DNA of 11,468 bases from contig JAATGX010000219.1 in assembly GCA_015688915.1 (NCBI GenBank), positions 1-11,468 on the forward strand, written 5' to 3'. Every line of letters starts with the position of its first letter. Within the stretch, counting starts at the first letter, position 1. Source of the stretch: Desulfuromonadales bacterium. Its GTDB lineage: Bacteria > Desulfobacterota > Desulfuromonadia > Geobacterales > Pseudopelobacteraceae. The notes beneath the pieces were generated by a model. It saw nothing but the letters and a program-made list of their open reading frames with translations. It was not told where the DNA came from and did not search any database. This document shows, piece after piece, positions 1-8,147 of this stretch. The position numbers and the translations under genes are program-made.

Positions 1-1156
1 CGCGGCCCGCCTCGCCGGCACGGGCCGCCTCGATGGCCGCGTTGAGGGCGAGAAGGTTGGTCTGGTCCGCGACGTCTTCTATCAAACCAACGATCTCGCC
101 GATCTGGCCCGATGATTGTTCCAGGCGGTTCATCACCCCCAGGGTTTCTTCCACCCCGGCCCGGATCTGGTCGATGCTGTCCGCGGTCTCTCCCACGACG
201 TTTTGCCCTTCCTTGGCCGAGTCGTCCACCTGTTGCGAAAGGATTGAGGCCTTGGCCGTGGTTGCCGCGACATCATTCAGTGTGGCCGACATCTCCTCCG
301 AGGCGACCGCCACCGAGGAGGACAGTTCCTTGGACTCGAAGATCGATGCGGCCAGGCGCTCTATGCTCACCACCGTACTACATGACGTGATGGCCACATG
401 CCCGGCCTGGCCGTAAATCTCCGACATGATCGTCCTGAGTTTGGAGACGAGATTATTCACCCCCTCGGTCAAGATGCCGATCTCGTCAGACGATTTTACG
501 GGCAGGTGTACGGTCAGATCGCCACCTCCCTGCGAAAGCGTTCGGATGTTTTCGGATACACTCACGATGTTGCTGATGATCGTTACCCTGAAGAACAGGT
601 ACATCCCTCCCACGATCAGGAGGAAACAGACCGCGCCGACCGAGCAGAGAAGCACGGCAAGCCGTTTCGCACTGCTGTACCCCTCCTCGGTCGAGGTGGT
701 AAGCATTATTGCTCCGGTATGCCCCGCCTCCGGGTGACAGGACTTGCAACGCTGATCATTGGGTAAGGGAATGACGCTGGTGAGGGTGTGAATTCCGTTC
801 GATTCGCGCCGGAGATCGAGAGTCTTCCCGGTTTTGAAGGTTTCGAGGACCAGAGGTTCCGGCGCCCCTTTACCACCGGAAGGCTTGCCTTCTTTGCCGA
901 AAAGAGCCAGATCGAGGACGATCTTTTTGCTCTTGAGCTGTTCTATGTAGCGAATACAGGCTTCCGTATCGCCTTTCATCATGAACTCTTCGATAGACTG
1001 TCTGATAGTGGCGGCAATCTCTCGCGACGCTGTTGTCTGGAGCCGGATGGTCGAACTGATCCCCAGCCAGAGGGACGTGACTCCCAAGACACCGAATCCC
1101 AGGAATAACGTAACGCCGATTATGCAGAATACTTTCAACGCCAGTTTCATTTTCAT
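1..1156 (-). CDS. Methyl-accepting chemotaxis protein with periplasmic c-type haem sensor (3' part outside window)
   Basis: This is a transmembrane chemoreceptor that should sense a periplasmic signal and control CheA through its cytoplasmic signalling domain. The reading frame is open from the ATG at 1156 to the window edge (385 codons seen). A good AAGGA sits six bases upstream of the ATG, and an in-frame TAA 24 bases upstream excludes a longer start. Domains in order: membrane helix at about residues 5-33, periplasmic domain 34-165, second helix 166-189, HAMP 190-242, then the methyl-accepting coiled coil. The coiled coil reaches the start of the hairpin tip (DQTNLLALNAAIEAARAGEA, about 364-383), where the window ends. 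The periplasmic domain has C137-K-S-C140-H141 in a PLPNDQRCKSCH context, the site for covalent haem c. Haem-containing chemoreceptors are known in Geobacter; the ligand or redox signal here is unknown. It lies downstream of hemH on the same strand. Confidence 0.93.
   Translation of the reverse strand, partial: MKMKLALKVFCIIGVTLFLGFGVLGVTSLWLGISSTIRLQTTASREIAATIRQSIEEFMMKGDTEACIRYIEQLKSKKIVLDLALFGKEGKPSGGKGAPEPLVLETFKTGKTLDLRRESNGIHTLTSVIPLPNDQRCKSCHPEAGHTGAIMLTTSTEEGYSSAKRLAVLLCSVGAVCFLLIVGGMYLFFRVTIISNIVSVSENIRTLSQGGGDLTVHLPVKSSDEIGILTEGVNNLVSKLRTIMSEIYGQAGHVAITSCSTVVSIERLAASIFESKELSSSVAVASEEMSATLNDVAATTAKASILSQQVDDSAKEGQNVVGETADSIDQIRAGVEETLGVMNRLEQSSGQIGEIVGLIEDVADQTNLLALNAAIEAARAGEAGR
734..748 (-). 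other. CXXCH haem c attachment motif in the chemoreceptor sensor domain
   Basis: These bases encode C-K-S-C-H, residues 137-141 of the chemoreceptor. The motif falls between the two membrane helices, so it would be periplasmic, where cytochrome c maturation attaches haem. Haem binding is inferred from the motif and its location, not shown. Confidence 0.8.
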
Positions 1157-1232
1157 ACCGATTCCTTGTCGTAACTGTTAGCAATCACTTCGACCATTAC
1201 GTGCGTTGTCGTCTGCCAGTACCAAGTATTCC

Positions 1233-1248
1233 GGATGAATATTCATCC
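1233..1248. promoter_or_regulatory. Perfect 16-bp palindrome, candidate operator for the chemoreceptor
   Basis: GGATGAATATTCATCC reads identically on both strands with no spacer. It lies in the gap between hemH and the chemoreceptor and would overlap the start point of the weak promoter proposed just upstream (minus strand). That is a typical position for a repressor site. The regulator is unknown. Confidence 0.4.
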
Positions 1249-1250
1249 TT

Positions 1251-1278
1251 GTAATAGCATAGTAATCTGATCTTACAA
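1251..1278 (-). promoter_or_regulatory. Possible weak sigma-70 promoter of the chemoreceptor gene
   Basis: On the minus strand TTGTAA (1273-1278) is followed after 16 bases by TATTAC (1251-1256), each matching four of six consensus positions. Transcription would start near 1244, inside the 16-bp palindrome. The two hexamers partly overlap a TTGTAA/TTACAA inverted repeat (1249-1254 and 1273-1278). No sigma-28 or correctly spaced sigma-54 promoter was seen. Confidence 0.3.
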
Positions 1279-1338
1279 AACATTTTTTAACCGCACCTAA
1301 CTCTTTGCAATGGCGACAAGGGATATGATTTCAGTTCA

Positions 1339-2289
1339 TTATGAAACGGTTCGCACCAGTTCAGCCAGGCACCTGATGAACCCGGGGGAGGTGTTGAGCG
1401 ATTCCGTGCGGCGGAAGTTCGTAATGCCCAGTTTTGCAGCCTCTTCGCGGTACTGAATGTCGATCTCGTACAACGTCTCTATATGGTCGGACACGAACGA
1501 GAGCGGCACCATCAACAGATGCGTACACCCCGCCGACGCCAGTTCGATGAGCTTGTCCTCGGTGGAGGGTTCCAGCCACTTGACCGGCCCGGCTCGCGAC
1601 TGAAAGGCCAGATGGTGGGAAACGCCTCCGAAACGCTCCATCACCAGCCGTACCGTGGCCTGGATATGTGCGAGATAGGGGTCGCCGGAGTCGATGAACG
1701 ACTGGGGCAGGCCGTGGGCCGAGAAGAGCAGTTGCACCCCGGTGCGGTCGTCGAAACCAGCCAGCCCCTGCTCGATCTTTTCGGCCAGGGCGGCAATATA
1801 GAGGGGGTGGTCGAAGAACTGCCGGATATAATCCAATTCAAATCCGGCCTTTGAAAGGGCCGCCACCCGCTCCAGTTCGTTGAAGCTGGAACCGGTGGTG
1901 GCGCGGGAATAGTGGGGATAGAGCGACAGGGCGATGACCCGATCGATCCCTTCACGCCTGATGGCCGCCAGCGCCTCGATGGTGTCGGGCTTCCAGTAGC
2001 GCATGGCCACGAAACAGCGATACCGGTCTCCCAACACCTTTTCCAGCTCAACGGCCTGCTGCTCGGTCAACTCGCGGATGGGTGACTTGCCACCGATCTG
2101 CTTGTAATATTCCGCAACCTTTTTGGCACGTCTGCGGGAGATGAAACGGGCAATCAGGGGCTGGAGAAAAGCCGGCCCGATACGGATGATGTCCCGGTCG
2201 GAAAAGAGGTTGTACAGAAACGGCTCTATGGCCTCCAGAGAATCGGGGCCACCCATCTGGAGCAAAAGGACAGCGGTTTTTTCAGACAT
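1339..2289 (-). CDS. hemH: Ferrochelatase, final step of protohaem synthesis
   Basis: It inserts ferrous iron into protoporphyrin IX to make protohaem. The protein is 316 residues, the usual size of short bacterial ferrochelatases without a C-terminal extension or iron-sulphur cluster. Visible family features are the N-terminal LLLQMGGPDSLEAI strand, YPHYSRATTGS (124-134), the active-site motif FSAHGLP with His192, a GPVKWLEPST segment (234-243), and SFVSDHIETLYEID (264-277) with the conserved acidic residue Glu271. I chose the ATG at 2289 because AAGGAG lies eight bases before it; an in-frame ATG 27 bases further up (2316) has no comparable site. It follows the cupin gene by 37 bases on the same strand and should be cotranscribed with it. 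No clear terminator follows. The haem it makes would serve cytochromes and, plausibly, the adjacent haem chemoreceptor. Confidence 0.96.
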   Translation of the reverse strand: MSEKTAVLLLQMGGPDSLEAIEPFLYNLFSDRDIIRIGPAFLQPLIARFISRRRAKKVAEYYKQIGGKSPIRELTEQQAVELEKVLGDRYRCFVAMRYWKPDTIEALAAIRREGIDRVIALSLYPHYSRATTGSSFNELERVAALSKAGFELDYIRQFFDHPLYIAALAEKIEQGLAGFDDRTGVQLLFSAHGLPQSFIDSGDPYLAHIQATVRLVMERFGGVSHHLAFQSRAGPVKWLEPSTEDKLIELASAGCTHLLMVPLSFVSDHIETLYEIDIQYREEAAKLGITNFRRTESLNTSPGFIRCLAELVRTVS

Positions 2290-2326
2290 GCGGATTTCTC
2301 CTTGCGTTGTGACCAAAAGGTACTCT

Positions 2327-2644
2327 TCAGGCCCGTATCATCACCAGCAGCATCTTGAACGGCTTCACCGCCTTCAGTTCATGGGGGCGGTTGGCCGGCA
2401 TGATGATCATCTGGCCGGCTGAAACGGTCTGGGGGATGCCCTCGATGGCCACCTGGGCCTCGCCGTCGATGACCTGCACGAAGGCGTCGTAGGGGGCGGT
2501 GTGCTCGGAGAGCCCCTGGCCGGCATCAAAAGAAAACAGAGTCACCGTGCCGATCTTCTTGTCGATCAACGTCTTGCTGACGACCGAGCCGTCCTGGTAG
2601 GCTACCAGGTCGCTCATGGTCAAAGCGTTTCCGATCAGGTCCAT
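2327..2644 (-). CDS. Small single-domain cupin protein
   Basis: A 105-residue protein forming one cupin barrel, function unknown. The first cupin motif is degenerate: SEHTAPYDAFVQVIDG (46-61) keeps His48 but has Asp53 where the classical motif has Glu. The second motif, AGQMIIMPANRPHEL (76-90), keeps His88. Metal binding, if any, would therefore use an unusual set of ligands. The C-terminus ends in a hydrophobic FKMLLVMIRA strand. The start at 2644 has GGAGG upstream at good spacing. In-frame ATGs further up (2656 and 2686) are unlikely because the one at 2686 lies within the -10 box of the promoter. It sits directly upstream of hemH on one transcript, so a link to haem, iron or redox metabolism is possible but unproven. 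Confidence 0.85.
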   Translation of the reverse strand: MDLIGNALTMSDLVAYQDGSVVSKTLIDKKIGTVTLFSFDAGQGLSEHTAPYDAFVQVIDGEAQVAIEGIPQTVSAGQMIIMPANRPHELKAVKPFKMLLVMIRA

Positions 2645-2684
2645 ATCACCCTCCATGTGAATACTATCAACTGCCGCGAGCCAC

Positions 2685-2713
2685 ATAATATGCCCTCAGT
2701 ATCCCACTGGCAA
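2685..2713 (-). promoter_or_regulatory. Sigma-70 promoter for cupin-hemH
   Basis: On the minus strand TTGCCA (2708-2713) and TATTAT (2685-2690) are separated by exactly 17 bases; both hexamers match consensus at five of six positions. Transcription would start near 2678. It lies just downstream of the groEL terminator, so cupin-hemH is an independent unit. Confidence 0.7.
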
Positions 2714-2728
2714 CAGCTTTAAGACGCA

Positions 2729-2760
2729 AAAAGGCCGGAAGCTGTCGCTTCCGGCCTTTT
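2729..2760 (-). terminator. Intrinsic terminator of the groESL operon
   Basis: A perfect 14-bp stem, AAAAGGCCGGAAGC pairing with GCTTCCGGCCTTTT around a four-base loop (2743-2746). Read on the minus strand it ends in a run of five Ts, placed 64 bases after the groEL stop codon. Its T-tracts on both strands could allow bidirectional action, but no plus-strand gene arrives here. Confidence 0.92.
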
Positions 2761-2823
2761 GTAATCTCAGCAGCAAGAAAACGGTCTCTTTACCGTCCAA
2801 GACGGAAAAGAGATGTTTCCCTC

Positions 2824-4470
<1,647 letters not shown>

Positions 4471-4631
4471 GCGTTATTCCTCCATTTTGTGTAGTAATTT
4501 TATGATTGCTGCGTCTGAAAACGAGGATTTTTTCGTCCTGGGCTCGTCAACTGGGGAAAGGTGCGGAGACGGTGCCCCGCACAAAGGTTCCTTCCGAAAA
4601 TTGGCACGGCCAGGGCGGAAAAAACCGTTTC
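4471..4631 (-). other. Long groES-groEL spacer with weak hairpins
   Basis: No gene is visible in these 161 bases. On the minus strand there is a short hairpin just after the groES stop (GGAAA/TTTCC with a T-run inside), a GTGCGG/CCGCAC stem (plus-strand 4560-4581), and a third stem, ACGAG/CTCGT on the plus strand (about 4520-4546). None is a convincing terminator. They could be mRNA-processing or attenuation sites that alter the groES:groEL ratio. Confidence 0.35.
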
Positions 4632-4919
4632 CTATTCGATAACCGCCAAAACGTCGTCTTCGCGCATCATCAACAGGTCCTCGCCGTCTATCTTCACTTC
4701 GGTACCGGCGTATTTGCCGAACAGTACCTTGTCGCCAATCTTGACATCAAGCGGCAACACCTTGCCGTCTTCGGTCTTCTTGCCGTTGCCGACAGCCACG
4801 ATCTCTCCACGCTGCGGTTTTTCCTTGGCGGTCTCGGGGATGAAGAGCCCTCCGGCTGTCTTGGTTTCTTCCTCGACCCTCTTGACAATGATACGGTCCT
4901 GCAGTGGTCTCAAACTCAT
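4632..4919 (-). CDS. groES: Co-chaperonin GroES (10 kDa subunit)
   Basis: GroES forms the heptameric lid of the GroEL chamber. The protein is 95 residues, the standard length. It starts MSLRPLQDRIIVKRVEEETK and carries the mobile loop KTAGGLFIPETAKEKP (about 20-35), which contacts GroEL, followed by the GEIVAVGNG segment. It ends with the typical GEDLLMMREDDVLAV strand. I chose the ATG at 4919, which has AAGGAG upstream. An in-frame ATG at 4979 lies inside the CIRCE operator and would add residues foreign to the family. First gene of the groESL operon. Confidence 0.98.
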   Translation of the reverse strand: MSLRPLQDRIIVKRVEEETKTAGGLFIPETAKEKPQRGEIVAVGNGKKTEDGKVLPLDVKIGDKVLFGKYAGTEVKIDGEDLLMMREDDVLAVIE

Positions 4920-4968
4920 GTTGTCCTTCTCCTTTCTATTCTGTGGTGGTGAACTGTCGCAGGCGAGA

Positions 4969-4995
4969 TTAGCACTCACACCAATCGAGTGCTAA
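4969..4995 (-). promoter_or_regulatory. CIRCE operator (HrcA binding site) of groESL
   Basis: TTAGCACTC, nine bases, GAGTGCTAA: a perfect match to the CIRCE consensus inverted repeat. It lies immediately downstream of the predicted transcription start, the classical position for HrcA repression. HrcA itself is not in the window. The groESL operon should be derepressed on heat shock. Confidence 0.97.
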
Positions 4996-5004
4996 CACTC
5001 TAGG

Positions 5005-5033
5005 AATATAAACAAGGGGATCGTAAAAATCAA
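5005..5033 (-). promoter_or_regulatory. Sigma-70-type promoter of groESL
   Basis: On the minus strand TTGATT (5028-5033) is followed after 17 bases by TATATT (5005-5010). Transcription would start near 4998, placing CIRCE at about +3 to +30. This layout fits HrcA-type control rather than a sigma-32 promoter. Confidence 0.8.
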
Positions 5034-5058
5034 GGGGGGAAGAAAAATAAATTACGAT
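5020..5058. repeat. 7-bp inverted repeat flanking the groESL -35 box
   Basis: ATCGTAA (5020-5026) and TTACGAT (5052-5058) are perfect inverted copies 25 bases apart, flanking the -35 hexamer. It could be a second regulatory dyad or chance in AT-rich DNA. It is not a convincing terminator for the kinase gene that ends at 5078. Confidence 0.3.
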
Positions 5059-5077
5059 TTGTGCGGGACGTCCGGAT

Positions 5078-7156
5078 TCAGCGGTTACCCGTCCACTGCG
5101 GCGGAGAATGTCCAAGGATACTGCTCAGCTTCAATCCCAGTTCAGACATTTTGTACGGTTTCTGGATAAAGCCGGCCAGTCCCTTGCCGATGAATTTTCG
5201 CGTAACGTCCTGCTCGTTGTAGCCGCTGGACATCACCACCCGGAGAGCGGGATCCATCCGATGAAGTTCCCGAAAGGTTTCCTCTCCATCCATGCGGGGC
5301 ATGGTCAGGTCGAGAATAACGCACACGATGTCGTCCCGGTTCTGACGGAACAGTTCAAGCGCCTCGCGGCCGTCGCCGGCCGTCAGCACCTGGAAGCCGA
5401 GCATTGTCAGCATTTCTTTTCCCAGTGTGCGAATTGTCGTTTCGTCGTCAACCAGGAGCACCGTTCCGGTTCCCTGCCAGCTATCGGCGGATGGTGGCGC
5501 CGACAGAGCCGGAGAGGCCGCGTGAGCGCATGCCGGCAGCAGGATCTTGAAGTTGGTGCCGCGATTTTCCTCACTGTAGACCTTGATGGCGCCCTTATGC
5601 CCGCGGATTATCCCCAGAACAGCCGCCATGCCCAGCCCGCGTCCGGTGAACTTGGTGGTGAAGAACGGCTCGAAAATCTTCGAGACGGTTTCCCGATCCA
5701 TGCCGCACCCGGTATCGGCGATCTCCAGAGATACGTAGAAACCTTCCGGAAGGCCGTCATCGATCCACATGTCCGAAAGATAGGCATGGTCGCACTCCAT
5801 GACTCCGGTCGATATGGCAATTATGCCGCTCCGCTCGCCGATCGCCTCGGACGCATTGATCACAAGGTTCATCACCACCTGGCGAAGCTGGGTGGCATCA
5901 GCCTCGACCGTGGGAAGGTTTGGAGCGAGATCGTAGCGCAGCACCGCCTTTTTGGATATGGAGACGTCGAGCATGTGGGTCATTTCTGAAATGACCTCAT
6001 TAATTGCCAGCGCTTCGACGACAAAACATCCCTTGCCCGAATAGGCCAGCATCTGGCGAACAAGATCCGCCGCCTGGCGGGCGGCCTGTTCGATCTTGAG
6101 GATGTTTTCCCTGGCCGGCGCCGCCGGAGCAAGCCGCATCAGCGCCAGGTCGGCATTGCCGAGTATCGCCATCAGGATATTATTGAAGTCGTGGGCAATG
6201 CCACCGGCCAGCACGCCAAGGCTTTCCAGTTTCTGCACATGAAGCATCTGGGCCTCTATGCGCCTGTTTTCCTCCTCCAGACGTTTTTCCTCGGTAGCGT
6301 CACGCCCCATGACCAGCAGGTGCGGTTTTCCGTCGGCGATGAAAAGGGAGAAGTGATAGCGCGCCGTCACCAACTTGCCGAAGCTGGTGCGCAGATCCGC
6401 CTCGGCGTGTCGCGCCATGCCATCCGTAAGGACCGCTTCGGCAAGCGCGGTAAAGCCCGCATCACGCCATGATCCGAGTTCCCTGAAGTTCTGCCTGAGA
6501 AGCGCTTCAATGGTCCCGCCGGCAATATCCGCCGCCTCATGGTTTGCCTGGATGCACATACCGGTTGCCCCGTCGAACACGCGTATACCCATGGGGGAAC
6601 TGTCCAGCAGCGTTTCGACGAAGGCCAGTGCCTTGTTGCGGGCTTCCTCGGCCCTTTTGCGTTCGGTATTGTCGGTAATGATCCCGACCAGCGCCTGGAG
6701 CGGTTCATGCGGGGCTTCAAGGCGCCTGCCCGACAGGAAGGCCCAAAAATCGCTGCCGTCGGCGCGGAGATACCGCCGTTCCGTCGCGACGTAATCGACC
6801 TCGCCGCTGATCAACTGGCGCATGCGGGCGTCGCCGACCTCTTTCTCCCGGGGATGAAGATGGTCGGCATAGGCCGAGCCGACGAGCTCTTCCATGGTGC
6901 AGCCGAACATGTCGGCCATGCGCTTGTTGGCGAAGTTGATCACACCCTTCGGGCCCACCATGATGATGCCGGCCTGGGATGTCTCGAAGATGATCCGGAG
7001 GCGCTGCTCGCTTTCCTGGAGCAGTTTTTCGGCCTGTTTACGCTCAGCTATCTCCGCCAGCAGGCGTTCCCGTTCCCGGGAGAACTCTTCCTTCAGCCGG
7101 CGGCATTCTTCATGGGCCCCTGATGTTTCCACGGGATGTTCTTCCGGACAGTCCAT
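5078..7156 (-). CDS. Soluble PAS-PAS hybrid histidine kinase with C-terminal receiver
   Basis: A cytoplasmic sensor kinase of 692 residues without membrane helices. In order: a charged coiled coil (about 14-48), PAS 1 (49-164), PAS 2 (178-290), a linker coil, HisKA, HATPase_c and a receiver. The phosphodonor is His322 in GGIAHDFNNILM. The ATPase domain has NLVINASEAI (N box), DTGCGM (G1), FEPFFTTK (F box) and GRGLGM (G2). The receiver has Asp570/571, the phospho-acceptor Asp616 in LDLTMPRMDG, and Lys666 in IQKPY. All catalytic residues are present. No Hpt domain or DNA-binding partner lies nearby, so phosphate is probably passed on or drained by the receiver. The start at 7156 is preferred: GGGGGA lies just upstream and the predicted promoter would leave about 44 bases of leader. 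An in-frame ATG at 7189 would have only about 11 bases of leader and no good site. The signal is unknown. Confidence 0.93.
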   Translation of the reverse strand: MDCPEEHPVETSGAHEECRRLKEEFSRERERLLAEIAERKQAEKLLQESEQRLRIIFETSQAGIIMVGPKGVINFANKRMADMFGCTMEELVGSAYADHLHPREKEVGDARMRQLISGEVDYVATERRYLRADGSDFWAFLSGRRLEAPHEPLQALVGIITDNTERKRAEEARNKALAFVETLLDSSPMGIRVFDGATGMCIQANHEAADIAGGTIEALLRQNFRELGSWRDAGFTALAEAVLTDGMARHAEADLRTSFGKLVTARYHFSLFIADGKPHLLVMGRDATEEKRLEEENRRIEAQMLHVQKLESLGVLAGGIAHDFNNILMAILGNADLALMRLAPAAPARENILKIEQAARQAADLVRQMLAYSGKGCFVVEALAINEVISEMTHMLDVSISKKAVLRYDLAPNLPTVEADATQLRQVVMNLVINASEAIGERSGIIAISTGVMECDHAYLSDMWIDDGLPEGFYVSLEIADTGCGMDRETVSKIFEPFFTTKFTGRGLGMAAVLGIIRGHKGAIKVYSEENRGTNFKILLPACAHAASPALSAPPSADSWQGTGTVLLVDDETTIRTLGKEMLTMLGFQVLTAGDGREALELFRQNRDDIVCVILDLTMPRMDGEETFRELHRMDPALRVVMSSGYNEQDVTRKFIGKGLAGFIQKPYKMSELGLKLSSILGHSPPQWTGNR

Positions 7157-7206
7157 GCATTCCCCCGGCAGGCAGATAGACAGGATCATAATTCCAATGC
7201 TGCTCT

Positions 7207-7235
7207 ATTCTATTGGACTGCCCATACCCTGTAAA
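7207..7235 (-). promoter_or_regulatory. Sigma-70 promoter of the hybrid kinase
   Basis: On the minus strand TTTACA (7230-7235) and TAGAAT (7207-7212) are 17 bases apart, each matching five of six consensus positions. Transcription would start near 7200. It diverges from the cob promoter about 40 bases away. Confidence 0.6.
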
Positions 7236-7273
7236 CAATAAATTATTCACGGCCAATGATGGTGCATTCTGCT

Positions 7274-7302
7274 TTGACAAATTCCCATCCGTCTGCTACA
7301 AA
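7274..7302 (+). promoter_or_regulatory. Sigma-70 promoter of the riboswitch-cobUTS-pabB operon
   Basis: A perfect TTGACA (7274-7279), a 17-base spacer and TACAAA (7297-7302, four of six). The start would fall near 7309, just before the cobalamin aptamer, as expected for a riboswitch leader. Confidence 0.75.
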
Positions 7303-7324
7303 CCTTTCCACAACTGCCGATCAA

Positions 7325-7492
7325 CCGGTCTGGTGCCGTACCCACGGAAGGGTGCGGTTAAAAGGGAAGAGGGTGCAAGTCCCTCGCTGTCCCGCAACTG
7401 TAACAGGCGATGAAAGCCGCTAAAAAAGCCACTGGGGCACACCTGGGAAGGCGCGGCGAGTAAGATGACCCTGAAGCCAGGAAACCTGCCAT
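7325..7492 (+). ncRNA. Cobalamin (B12) riboswitch aptamer
   Basis: The leader carries the conserved parts of the cobalamin riboswitch in order: TTAAAAGGGAA (7358-7368), the GAGGGTGCAAGTCCCTC stem-loop, CGCTGTCCCGCAACTGTAA, GCCACTGGGG, GGGAAGGCG, GAGTAAGATGA, and the B12 box AAGCCAGGAAACCTGCC (7474-7490). It precedes cobU, a cobalamin-synthesis gene, and should turn expression off when adenosylcobalamin is plentiful. The 5' boundary is approximate, set at the stem that encloses the core. Confidence 0.97.
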
Positions 7493-7512
7493 GCCGATAC
7501 GTTTTGGGACCT

Positions 7513-7580
7513 CCGTGGAACGAGGGGCCGAAGCCGGTCTTTCGTTCTGGTATTTTCGAGCCCCTGCCCCCATTCCACGG
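7513..7580 (+). promoter_or_regulatory. Candidate antiterminator of the cobalamin riboswitch
   Basis: CCGTGGAA (7513-7520) is perfectly complementary to TTCCACGG (7573-7580), and inside it AGGGGC (7533-7538) is complementary to GCCCCT (7560-7565). The downstream halves lie in the left arm, loop and right arm of the intrinsic terminator, so the two folds exclude each other. This fits an ON state without B12. The pairing is seen directly; the switching is inferred. Confidence 0.7.
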
Positions 7581-7593
7581 CAGGGGCTTTTTT
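7559..7593 (+). terminator. Riboswitch-controlled intrinsic terminator before cobU
   Basis: AGCCCCTGCC (7559-7568) pairs with GGCAGGGGCT (7579-7588) around a ten-base loop, followed directly by six Ts (7588-7593). It lies between the aptamer and cobU, as the expression platform of a transcription-terminating riboswitch. Confidence 0.92.
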
Positions 7594-7607
7594 CATGGGA
7601 GGTTTTC

Positions 7608-8141
7608 ATGGCACGGACGATCTTCATCACCGGCGGGGCACGCAGCGGCAAGAGCCGCTTCGCCGAGGAACTGGCGCAACAATTCGGCGCTCCGCTCGGC
7701 TACCTGGCCACGGCCCAGGCGCTGGACGAGGAGATGGACGAGCGGATCAGGGCACATCGGTCCCGGCGCGGCAACGCGTGGCAGACCATTGAGGAACCGT
7801 TGCATCTCCCCCAGTCCCTGGCCTGCAATGACGGCTTGCACAAGGCCATTCTGGTGGATTGCATCACCCTGTGGATTACGAACCTCTTCCTGCATTACGA
7901 GGACCTGGGTGACGACGTGGAAGAGCGGATCATGGATAACGTGCACCGCCTGGCAAACACGCTGCGCGAGCTGCGGACACCGGTCATCCTGGTATCCAAC
8001 GAGATCGGCCAGGGGATCGTGCCGGAAAACCAAATGGCCCGACTGTTCCGCGACATAGCCGGACAGGCCAATCAGATCCTGGCGGCGGCGGCGGACGAGG
8101 CCCATGTGGTGATCAGCGGGATCCCGTTGAAACTGAAATAG
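7608..8141 (+). CDS. cobU: Adenosylcobinamide kinase / adenosylcobinamide-phosphate guanylyltransferase
   Basis: This bifunctional enzyme phosphorylates adenosylcobinamide and then transfers GMP to give adenosylcobinamide-GDP, the activated intermediate of nucleotide-loop assembly. The protein is 177 residues, close to other CobU proteins. It has the P-loop GGARSGKS (9-16) and a YLATAQALDEEMDERIRAHR segment (32-51) whose His50 matches the residue that carries GMP in the Salmonella enzyme. It also has VDCITLWITNLF and SNEIGQGIVPENQMARLFRD further on. The start at 7608 is set by GGGAGG five bases upstream; in-frame codons before it cover the terminator hairpin and cannot be coding. It is the first gene of the operon under the cobalamin riboswitch. 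Confidence 0.97.
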   Translation: MARTIFITGGARSGKSRFAEELAQQFGAPLGYLATAQALDEEMDERIRAHRSRRGNAWQTIEEPLHLPQSLACNDGLHKAILVDCITLWITNLFLHYEDLGDDVEERIMDNVHRLANTLRELRTPVILVSNEIGQGIVPENQMARLFRDIAGQANQILAAAADEAHVVISGIPLKLK

Positions 8142-8147
8142 AGACGA

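Noticed and set aside
1181..1218. Sigma-54-like promoter (GG...GC) upstream of the chemoreceptor
   Set aside because: Two candidates were seen on the minus strand, but both have eleven rather than the invariant ten bases between GG and GC.
1279..1338. Terminator after hemH
   Set aside because: Only a 5-bp TTTCA/TGAAA hairpin is visible, and the T-run there is on the plus strand, so it cannot end hemH transcription.
2290..2316. Upstream in-frame start for hemH adding nine residues
   Set aside because: The extra residues are not typical of ferrochelatases, and the AAGGAG site is placed for the inner ATG at 2289.
5011..5034. Sigma-32-like heat-shock promoter (CTTGAT then CCCC) before groES
   Set aside because: Only nine bases separate the two elements, too few for sigma-32, while a correctly spaced sigma-70 promoter with CIRCE explains the site.
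7491..7607. Upstream in-frame start giving a longer cobU
   Set aside because: The extension would translate the antiterminator and terminator of the riboswitch; the inner ATG has GGGAGG and gives a normal-length CobU.
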